Shown here piece by piece: positions 56,993 to 64,000 of a stretch of DNA of 64,000 nt (position 1 is the stretch's first letter; each line of letters opens with the position of its first letter). This DNA comes from Serratia liquefaciens (GTDB taxonomy: Bacteria > Pseudomonadota > Gammaproteobacteria > Enterobacterales > Enterobacteriaceae), in the NCBI RefSeq assembly GCF_027594825.1, contig NZ_CP088930.1, positions 1,178,001 through 1,242,000 of the forward strand. Reading direction: 5' to 3'. The notes beneath the pieces are model-generated. The model had not been told where the DNA came from. It did not search any database and saw nothing but the letters and a program-made list of their open reading frames with translations. Both the position numbers and the translations under genes were made by a program.

Positions 56993-58147
56993 ATGACATC
57001 CACCTTATGCAATGAACAGCAAAAACCCGGGGTACCGGCTCAGATCGCGACGCGGCTGGCTTTTTTTGTCGCCGGTTTCGGCATGGCAGCCTGGGCGCCC
57101 CTGGTCCCCTTTGCCAAAGCGCGCATCGGCATTGATGATGGCTCTCTGGGTCTGTTGCTGCTGTGCATTGGTGCGGGTTCGATGCTGGCGATGCCGCTCA
57201 CCGGTTTTCTGACCGGCAGATTGGGCTGTCGGCCGGTGATCTTGCTTGCTGGTCTGGCGCTGTGCATCGATTTACCGCTGCTGGTGCTGATGAATACCAC
57301 CCTGGGCATGGCGCTGGCACTGCTGCTGTTTGGCGCGGCAATTGGCATGATCGATGTGGCGATGAATATACAGGCCGTGGTGGTCGAGCGTGCCAGCGGC
57401 AAGGCAATGATGTCGGGCTTTCATGGTTTCTTCAGCGTTGGCGGCATTGCCGGCGCCGGGGGCGTTAGCATCATGCTGTGGCTGGGACTCTCCCCGCTAT
57501 TAGCGACCTGTGTCACCGTATTGACTATCGCGGCGTTGCTAACCGTTGCCAGCCGCAATTTGCTGCGCGAAAGCGGCGGTGAAGAAGGTGGACCGATGTT
57601 CGTCGTGCCACGCGGCTGGGTAATGTTTATCGGCATTCTGTGCTTTATCATGTTCCTGGCGGAAGGATCGATGCTCGACTGGAGCGCCCTGTTCCTCACC
57701 ACCCTGCGCGGGGTTGATCACAGCCAGGCCGGATTAGGCTATGCGTTGTTCTCCATCACCATGACCCTCGGCAGGTTGAACGGTGACCGCATCGTCAACG
57801 CCTTGGGCAGATATAAAGTATTGTTGCTTGGCAGCCTGTGTGCCGCCATGGGTCTGAGCATGGCGATTGTGTTCGATAACGCCATGCTCTCGCTGATCGG
57901 GTTTATGCTGGTAGGGTTGGGCGCCTCCAACGTGGTGCCGATTCTGTTCAGCGCCGCAGGCAATCAACATGATATGCCGGCCAATCTGGCTATCGCCTCA
58001 GTGACTACCGTAGGCTATGCCGGCATTCTCGCCGGGCCGGCGCTAATCGGCTTTATCGCCCAGTTCTCCAGCCTGACGGTAGCCTTTGCCTGCGTTGCCG
58101 TCTTACTCCTGGCTGTTACCGCCAGCGCCCGGGCGATAACCCGTTGA
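56993..58147 (+). CDS. MFS transporter (YbjJ-like)
   Basis: A 384-residue, 12-helix major facilitator protein. Segments GFGMAAWAPLVPFAKARI, DVAMNIQAVVVERASGK, SGFHGFFSVGGIAGAGG and EGSMLDWSALFL resemble E. coli YbjJ. Substrate unknown. The ribosome site is weak. It ends 21 bp before rcsD, so read-through into rcsDB is possible. Confidence 0.82.
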   Translation: MTSTLCNEQQKPGVPAQIATRLAFFVAGFGMAAWAPLVPFAKARIGIDDGSLGLLLLCIGAGSMLAMPLTGFLTGRLGCRPVILLAGLALCIDLPLLVLMNTTLGMALALLLFGAAIGMIDVAMNIQAVVVERASGKAMMSGFHGFFSVGGIAGAGGVSIMLWLGLSPLLATCVTVLTIAALLTVASRNLLRESGGEEGGPMFVVPRGWVMFIGILCFIMFLAEGSMLDWSALFLTTLRGVDHSQAGLGYALFSITMTLGRLNGDRIVNALGRYKVLLLGSLCAAMGLSMAIVFDNAMLSLIGFMLVGLGASNVVPILFSAAGNQHDMPANLAIASVTTVGYAGILAGPALIGFIAQFSSLTVAFACVAVLLLAVTASARAITR

Positions 58148-58168
58148 TTCAGGAATGCGCAGCCAACT

Positions 58169-60871
58169 ATGCAAAACAAACAACTGACCATTAGCTCAAG
58201 CAATATTACCCGCTGCTTCCTGCTATTTGCCGTGCTGCTGACGATTGCCATTGGCCTGTACGGCTACAACTATACCAACGCCTGGCTGGCGGAGAAAAAA
58301 TATGCGCTGAACAGCATCGCCAATGGGCTGCAAAAGCGCATCGACAACTATCGCTACATCACCTATCAGATCTACGATAAATTCGGCAATGCGGCCTCCC
58401 TGAACGTCGATCCCAGCCTGCAGGAAACCCGACTGCGGCCGGACGTTTATTACCTGGAAAAACCGCATAAAAAAACCGACGCGGTCATTTTTGGCAGCCA
58501 TGAAGAAGGGACATTGGCGATGATCGCCAATATTTCAGACTATCTGGACACCCGCTGGGGCGCCAAAACCGAAAATTACGCCATGTATTACCTGAATGGT
58601 CAGGACAACAGCCTGAGCCTGATCACCACTCAGCCGTTAAAAGAGCTGGCCTCACGTTTCAAAGAGAGCTATCTGACGACGTCGGCGGAAGATCGTCGCG
58701 CCGAAATGCTGCAACAGGCGAACATGCTCGATGAGCGCGAAAGCTTCTCCGCCTTGCGCAAGCAGCGCTTCCAGAATGCCTATTCATTTTCAATTCGCAC
58801 CACTTTTAACCAGCCGGGGCATTTGGCCACGGTGATCGCCTTCGATCTGCCAATTAACGACATCATTCCCATTAACATGGCGCGCGCCAGCTTTATGCTG
58901 CTGCCCGATGATAACAACATGGACGACGGCACTCTGCCGATGGAAGCCTCCAGCAACACCGGTATATCGATGAACGGTAGCTGGGTGGAATTCAGCGCTT
59001 CCCTGCCTAACGCCCCGCTGAAAGTGGTTTACCGCGTCTCCGCCATCAGCCTGGCCATAGACCTGCTGCGTAACAATATTTGGCTGATTGCCATCAATTT
59101 GCTGCTGTTGGCGCTGTCGTTGGCAGGCATTTACTTTATCCGTCGCCAATACATCCGGCCGAGTGAAAGCATGGCGGTCGAGCTGGAAGCCGAGCGCGCA
59201 CTGAATCAAGAGATCATCGCCAGCCTGCCTTCCGGCCTGCTGGTGTATAACTTCGCCAGCAATACGGTAATCGCCAGCAATAAGATTGCCCAACATCTGC
59301 TGCCTCACCTCAGCCTGCAAAAAATCGCTCACATGGCCGAACAGCACCATGGCGTGATTCAGGCCACGGTCAACAATGAAGTGTATGAAATTCGCATCTT
59401 CCGCAGCCAGCTGTCACCGGAGACCTACCTGTTCCTGTTAAACGATCAGGACAAGGAAGTGATGGTGAACAAACGATTGCAGCAGGCACAGCGCGAGTAC
59501 GACAAGAATGTGCAGGCACGCAAGCTGATGCTGCATAATCTGGGGATCGAGCTGAACCAACCGGTGCGCCAAATGCACGATCTGGCCGATCGTCTGCGTA
59601 CGCAACCGGATGAAGAACAACAGCAAGCACTGCTAAAAGAGTTGACCACACAGTCAGCGTCGGTGCTGGGCTTGATTGAGAACATCACCCTGCTCACCCG
59701 GCTGGAAACCCAGGACTGGCAACCTTCGCGTCACCCTTTCAGCCCCTCGGCCCTGGTAGATGAATTGCTGCGCGAGGCGCTGCCTTCCATCAATCAGAAA
59801 GGGCTGTCGCTGTTCAATCATTTCCAGCTTGATGTCGAGCAGCAATACATCGGTGACGCTAACGCGCTACGCAAGGTGATCTCGCTGCTGGTGCATTACG
59901 CCATTATCACTACCGCCTGCGGCAAGATTTCGCTGGTGGTTGATCATGAACCCGAGCACCCCGATCGCCTGGTGTTTCACATCAATGATACCGGCTCGGG
60001 TATTTCCAACGAGGAAATCAGCAACCTGAACTATCCGTTCCTCAGCCAGACGCTGGTGGATCGCTTTAATCATGGCTCCGGCCTGACCTTCTTCCTGTGC
60101 AACCAGCTGTGCAAAAAGCTCAACGGCCAGTTGGATATCCGCAGCAAGGTCGATATCGGCACCCGCTACACCATCCGCGTGCCGATGGAAATGGAGAAAA
60201 AGGAGACGGAAGCGCAGGAAAAACTGCTCGACGGCGTGACCGCGCTGTTGGACATCACTTCTGAAGAGGTGCGCGGCATTGTGACCCATCTGCTGCACGC
60301 CTACGGTGCAAGTTGCCTCGTTGCCGATGAACGCCAGGTTAACCGCGACTACGACGTTTTACTGACCGACAACCCGCAAAGGGCTGACGATTATACCCTG
60401 CTGCTGACCAGCGATGAGGCCGGATGGCAACAGCTTGAAAAACGGTATATTCGGGTAAACTATAACCTGAGTGGTGCAATGATAGACGCCGTGCTGATGC
60501 TGATTGAGCAGCAAATGGCCGCGCTGGAACAGCAGGAAAGCCCGCTTTCGCTGACCGCCGATGACATCCAACTCTATGAAAAACAATTGAAATCAAGTGA
60601 TTACTATGGCCTGTTTGTTGATACAGTACCCGACGATATCAAAAAACTGTATACTGAGGCGGGCAGCAGTGATTTCAATGCTCTGTCACAGACAGCACAC
60701 CGCCTGAAAGGCGTGTTTGCCATGTTAAATCTGCTTCCCGGCAAGCAACTGTGTGAATCGTTAGAACAGCACATCGCAGACGGTGATGCGCTCAAGATCG
60801 AGAATAACATCAGTCAGATTGATTTTTTCGTCAGCAGACTGCTGGAGCAAGGTAGCCAACAACATGAATAA
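58169..60871 (+). CDS. rcsD: Phosphotransferase RcsD (Rcs phosphorelay)
   Basis: A 900-residue inner-membrane protein linking the sensor RcsC to RcsB. Two transmembrane helices (about 14-36 and 293-316) flank a periplasmic domain. A degenerate histidine-kinase-like region (about 440-690) with ATPase-like NDTGSGI is followed by the HPt domain with phospho-His844 in TAHRLKGVFAML. Length and His position match E. coli (890, His842). It overlaps rcsB by 8 bp. Confidence 0.95.
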   Translation: MQNKQLTISSSNITRCFLLFAVLLTIAIGLYGYNYTNAWLAEKKYALNSIANGLQKRIDNYRYITYQIYDKFGNAASLNVDPSLQETRLRPDVYYLEKPHKKTDAVIFGSHEEGTLAMIANISDYLDTRWGAKTENYAMYYLNGQDNSLSLITTQPLKELASRFKESYLTTSAEDRRAEMLQQANMLDERESFSALRKQRFQNAYSFSIRTTFNQPGHLATVIAFDLPINDIIPINMARASFMLLPDDNNMDDGTLPMEASSNTGISMNGSWVEFSASLPNAPLKVVYRVSAISLAIDLLRNNIWLIAINLLLLALSLAGIYFIRRQYIRPSESMAVELEAERALNQEIIASLPSGLLVYNFASNTVIASNKIAQHLLPHLSLQKIAHMAEQHHGVIQATVNNEVYEIRIFRSQLSPETYLFLLNDQDKEVMVNKRLQQAQREYDKNVQARKLMLHNLGIELNQPVRQMHDLADRLRTQPDEEQQQALLKELTTQSASVLGLIENITLLTRLETQDWQPSRHPFSPSALVDELLREALPSINQKGLSLFNHFQLDVEQQYIGDANALRKVISLLVHYAIITTACGKISLVVDHEPEHPDRLVFHINDTGSGISNEEISNLNYPFLSQTLVDRFNHGSGLTFFLCNQLCKKLNGQLDIRSKVDIGTRYTIRVPMEMEKKETEAQEKLLDGVTALLDITSEEVRGIVTHLLHAYGASCLVADERQVNRDYDVLLTDNPQRADDYTLLLTSDEAGWQQLEKRYIRVNYNLSGAMIDAVLMLIEQQMAALEQQESPLSLTADDIQLYEKQLKSSDYYGLFVDTVPDDIKKLYTEAGSSDFNALSQTAHRLKGVFAMLNLLPGKQLCESLEQHIADGDALKIENNISQIDFFVSRLLEQGSQQHE

Positions 60872-61514
60872 CCTGAACGTAATTATTGCTGATGACCATC
60901 CTATCGTACTGTTTGGCATCCGGAAGTCACTTGAGCAAATTGAATGGGTGAATGTCGTTGGGGAGTTTGAAGACTCAACAGCACTGATCAACAATCTGTC
61001 CAAGCTGGACGCCAACGTACTGATCACCGACCTTTCCATGCCGGGCGATAAATATGGCGACGGCATTACGCTGATCAAATACATCAAACGCCATTATCCG
61101 CAGTTGTCGATCATCGTTCTGACCATGAACAACAACCCGGCCATTCTGAGCGCCGTGTTGGATCTGGATATCGAAGGTATCGTACTGAAACAGGGTGCGC
61201 CTACCGACCTGCCGAAAGCGCTGGCCGCACTGCAAAAAGGCAAGAAGTTCACGCCGGAAAGCGTCTCCAAACTGTTGGAGAGGATCAGCGCCAGCGGCTA
61301 CGGTGACAAACGCCTGTCGCCAAAAGAGAGCGAAGTACTGCGTCTGTTCGCCGAAGGTTTCCTGGTGACCGAAATCGCCAAGAAACTCAACCGCAGCATC
61401 AAAACCATCAGCAGCCAGAAGAAATCGGCGATGATGAAGCTGGGTGTCGAGAACGATATTGCGCTGCTCAACTACCTCTCTTCCGTCAGCATGGCACCGC
61501 TGGACAAAGAATAA
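60864..61514 (+). CDS. rcsB: Response regulator RcsB
   Basis: A 216-residue regulator, exactly the E. coli length. The receiver domain has Asp10-Asp11, phospho-Asp56 (LITDLSMPG) and a conserved Lys in VLKQGA. The LuxR-type helix-turn-helix lies in LSPKESEVLRLFAEGFLVTE and IAKKLNRSIKTISSQKKSAM. The start at 60864 overlaps rcsD by 8 bp; the upstream open frame is inside rcsD. Controls capsule, motility and envelope genes. Confidence 0.97.
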   Translation: MNNLNVIIADDHPIVLFGIRKSLEQIEWVNVVGEFEDSTALINNLSKLDANVLITDLSMPGDKYGDGITLIKYIKRHYPQLSIIVLTMNNNPAILSAVLDLDIEGIVLKQGAPTDLPKALAALQKGKKFTPESVSKLLERISASGYGDKRLSPKESEVLRLFAEGFLVTEIAKKLNRSIKTISSQKKSAMMKLGVENDIALLNYLSSVSMAPLDKE

Positions 61515-61531
61515 AGAACACGGTAGTTAAC

Positions 61532-61566
61532 AAGGGCGTGGCATTTTGCTGCGCCCTTTTGCTTTT
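61532..61566. terminator. Terminator between rcsB and rcsC
   Basis: AAGGGCG / CGCCCTT stem (61532-61538 and 61552-61558) with 13-nt loop and a TTGCTTTT tail on the + strand, in the convergent rcsB-rcsC gap. Confidence 0.6.
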
Positions 61567-64000
61567 AGGCCTCTTCAGACTCGGCGCGCACGTGGCGCAC
61601 CTGCTGGCTATAATACGCCAATGTTTGCTCCAGCGTTTCCAGCGTCACCGGTTTCGACAAGCAATTATCCATGCCGGCCTCAATACAGCGCTGCTTCTCT
61701 TCCGCCAGGGCATTCGCCGTGACGCCGATCACCGGGGAAGTAAACTGCAACTCACGCAGTCGCTGGGTCAGGTGATAGCCATCCATGTTCGGCATATTGA
61801 CGTCGGTCAGCACGATATCAACGGTATTGCGACTCAGCACGTCCAACGCGTCGACCCCATCATTGGCCGTCACCACCAGGTAGCCCAGCGAGCTAAGCTG
61901 ATCGGACAGCAACCGGCGGTTGATAGGATGGTCGTCCACCACCAATAAATGAATATCACCGTTGTCGACCTGGCTGGCCTTGGTCGGCACCGGCAATTGC
62001 ATCAGGGCACTGCCACTCTCATCCCGGGTGCCAAACAGTCGGTTGAGCAGTATGAGGGTTTCGCGCGGCGTCGAGGTGCTGTGCATCCAGTAACCCGGGC
62101 GCGTTTCCTGCGATGGGCCGATGTGCTCGATAGAAAATTGGATCTGCGCCAGCAGCGGCGTGCTGACCCTCAACGGGTGATCGCTGAGCATCACCTCGCC
62201 TTCAGCGGTGTCCTGCCCCTGATGGCGTAATACCGTCGCACCATAGCCGCCCAGGATCTCCATCAGATAACTTTCCAGCCGCTGGTTGCGGATATCCAGC
62301 CACAGCGTTTTGCCCAGCCAGGTATCGCTGGGCTGCGGGATAGGGAACTGGGCGCTAAACAGAGGAATACGGATGGTGAACAGGCTGCCTAATCCCGGCT
62401 CGGATTCAACGGCAATGTCGCCGTCCATCATGTTGATCAGCTTTTCGCAAATCGCCAGCCCCAGCCCGGTCCCCTGGAAATGGCGCTGTACACCGCTGCC
62501 CACCTGGAAGAATGGGTCGAACAGGCGGGTAATTTCTTTCTCCGGGATACCGACTCCGGTGTCGCGAACGCTGAATTCCAGATAATTGCCACGGGTGCAG
62601 ACCTGCAGGATGATGCAGCCGGTATCGGTGAACTTAATGGCGTTGTTCAACAAGTTGGACAACACCTGCTGCAACCGCACAGGATCGCCGGAAATGCGCT
62701 CAGGCACGTTTTGCTCGATAAAGCAGTACAGCCCCAACCGCTTCTTCACCACCAGCGGTAAATAGTTGCCGGCAATGTGGGTAATCACCTCCAGACAGGA
62801 GAACTCTCGTGGCTCTATCTTCAACTGCTCGGATTCAATTTTCGAGAAGTCCAGAATATCGCTGATGATCTTCAGCAGCAGCCCGGAAGAGTTGTTCATC
62901 GCATTGACCAGTCGATCAACGCCCTGCGGCAATGCCTTGGTCTGCAGCAAATCGAGGTTGCCGATAATGCCGTACAGCGGCGTGCGCAGCTCATGGCTAA
63001 CGGTCGCCAGGAACATCGATTTCGATTGGCTGGCCTGCTCCGCGGCGGCGGCCATCTCTTGCAGCGACTCCTCCATTTTCACGCGGGCGCTGACGTCCAC
63101 CAGCACACAGATCGCCACGTCCTCATTACGGTAACGGGAATGAACGAAGCTGATTTGCAGATTATTGTTATTGCTGGTCATCACATCGACAAAATTCACC
63201 TGCTGTTCGCAGATGATGCGTGTAATGCGATCGCGATCCTCGTGAGTCAGCAAATTAATGTAGTTGTGCGCCAACTCGTTACTCAGAATGTTGGTTCCGT
63301 CGCTGATGCGCAAAATACAGATGCCCACCGGGGCCGAGGCGACAATTTTACGGTTGAACTGCTCATGTTCCTCCAGCCGAAAAGCGTTGTCCTCTGCCGG
63401 CAGGAACATTTTGCGTTCAAACAACCAGGCCAGGCTGAACAACACGATGGCGGACAGCAGATTCAGCAGCACCGCATTGAGGATCAGCATTTTGAAGCGC
63501 TCAACCACCGTCTTCACCGGCACCGCATAAACGATGCTGAGCGATGACGGCGGCAACGCCTTTTTCATGATCAGGTCGCGGTAATTATCGACGTAACCAA
63601 AGTAGGCTTGTTCCGTCGGATAACTGTCGGGCGCTTGCGCATTGCGCTCACCATCCGCCAGCTGCAGTATCGGTTCGTTGTTCTCATCCAGCAGGGTGAC
63701 GGCGATCGGCAGATTGCCGGTAGTCACGAAGTCTTCCAGACGTATCGTCTGCTCAATGCCCAGCAACGCCTCCAGCTTGGAGCCAATATAGATTGGCGTC
63801 AGCACATACAGATAGCCGACATCCGGCCGCTGCTGGCTTGGGCTGATCCAGTACAAATTGTTGTCTTTATCCTGGTTCTTGGCGTTGCGATATTTAAGGA
63901 TGCGCTCATGCAGCGTTTTCAGCGCCTCTGGGCGGTTGGCTACGCCGCTACTGCCGCCGAACTCCGCCATGCACAGGCTATCACCGCCGATAAAAAACAC
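61565..64000 (-). CDS. rcsC: Sensor kinase RcsC (partial; N-terminus beyond window)
   Basis: The last 811 codons of the hybrid sensor kinase of the Rcs phosphorelay; it is cut by the right edge. Visible, in order from the 5' side: end of the periplasmic domain, the second transmembrane helix (LNAVLLNLLSAIVLFSLAWL), a PAS-like domain, the H-box FLATVSHELRTPLYGIIG, the ATPase domain with RDTGVGIPEKE and FQGTGLGLAI, an ABL linker, and the receiver with DDHPINRRLL and phospho-Asp in VLTDVNMPNMDGY. It is convergent with rcsB. Confidence 0.95.
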   Translation of the reverse strand: MFFIGGDSLCMAEFGGSSGVANRPEALKTLHERILKYRNAKNQDKDNNLYWISPSQQRPDVGYLYVLTPIYIGSKLEALLGIEQTIRLEDFVTTGNLPIAVTLLDENNEPILQLADGERNAQAPDSYPTEQAYFGYVDNYRDLIMKKALPPSSLSIVYAVPVKTVVERFKMLILNAVLLNLLSAIVLFSLAWLFERKMFLPAEDNAFRLEEHEQFNRKIVASAPVGICILRISDGTNILSNELAHNYINLLTHEDRDRITRIICEQQVNFVDVMTSNNNNLQISFVHSRYRNEDVAICVLVDVSARVKMEESLQEMAAAAEQASQSKSMFLATVSHELRTPLYGIIGNLDLLQTKALPQGVDRLVNAMNNSSGLLLKIISDILDFSKIESEQLKIEPREFSCLEVITHIAGNYLPLVVKKRLGLYCFIEQNVPERISGDPVRLQQVLSNLLNNAIKFTDTGCIILQVCTRGNYLEFSVRDTGVGIPEKEITRLFDPFFQVGSGVQRHFQGTGLGLAICEKLINMMDGDIAVESEPGLGSLFTIRIPLFSAQFPIPQPSDTWLGKTLWLDIRNQRLESYLMEILGGYGATVLRHQGQDTAEGEVMLSDHPLRVSTPLLAQIQFSIEHIGPSQETRPGYWMHSTSTPRETLILLNRLFGTRDESGSALMQLPVPTKASQVDNGDIHLLVVDDHPINRRLLSDQLSSLGYLVVTANDGVDALDVLSRNTVDIVLTDVNMPNMDGYHLTQRLRELQFTSPVIGVTANALAEEKQRCIEAGMDNCLSKPVTLETLEQTLAYYSQQVRHVRAESEEA

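Overview
The window is chromosome from an enterobacterium of the Serratia type, most likely the S. proteamaculans / liquefaciens / quinivorans group. Most of it is G+C-rich and follows the E. coli order lysP-yeiE-yeiH-nfo-fruAKB-setB-yeiW-yeiP-yeiQ-yeiR-lpxT-mepS-rtn-yejABEF-yejG-bcr-rsuA-radD-rplY-yejK-yejL-yejM-proL, and then ompC-micF-rcsD-rcsB-rcsC. The species-group guess rests on a B3 metallo-beta-lactamase homologue with an altered metal site, a variant I recall from S. proteamaculans.

Left part (1-38,860), core genes: lysine permease (cut by the window edge); the LysR regulator YeiE facing the membrane protein YeiH; endonuclease IV; the fructose PTS operon fruBKA with two Cra operators; a NUDIX hydrolase; a pentahaem cytochrome plus molybdopterin TMAO/S-oxide reductase pair with a ModE-like operator upstream; the sugar exporter SetB; YeiW; a tryptophan permease with a TrpR-like operator; the EF-P paralogue YeiP; mannonate dehydratase facing a mannitol-dehydrogenase-family oxidoreductase (YeiQ) with a UxuR-like operator between them; a solitary 102-aa pilin-like protein; the COG0523 GTPase YeiR; envelope genes lpxT and mepS; the c-di-GMP phosphodiesterase Rtn/PdeN; the YejABEF peptide importer; bcr; rsuA; radD; rplY; yejK; yejL; yejM.

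Island (39,000-48,057): a 9-kb element sits in the 3' end of tRNA-Pro(GGG). It is bounded by a 24-bp direct repeat (39000-39023 and 48034-48057) and encodes a P4-type tyrosine recombinase. Its cargo is strikingly A+T-rich. Three overlapping genes look like an ABC-three-component (ABC-3C) conflict system: a PD-(D/E)xK-like nuclease plus C-terminal adaptor, a middle component, and a Rad50-like ABC ATPase with a zinc-hook CxxC. A fourth gene encodes a DUF4209-like protein with a C-terminal HEPN-type R-x4-H motif. An intact-looking IS3-family (IS407-like) insertion sequence follows. The original terminator of the tRNA gene now lies 9 kb from it, beyond the right repeat. This island is the best candidate for an undescribed system.

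Right part (48,058-64,000): tRNA-Thr and tRNA-Ser; osmE; a PepSY membrane protein facing a DUF2946 protein; the B3-like metallo-beta-lactamase homologue facing a LysR regulator; a SnoaL-like protein facing a TetR regulator with two inverted-repeat operators; a VOC-family protein; the porin ompC with antisense sRNA micF upstream; a DUF4186 gene lacking an ATG start; an MFS transporter; and the Rcs phosphorelay genes rcsD, rcsB and rcsC (cut by the right edge).
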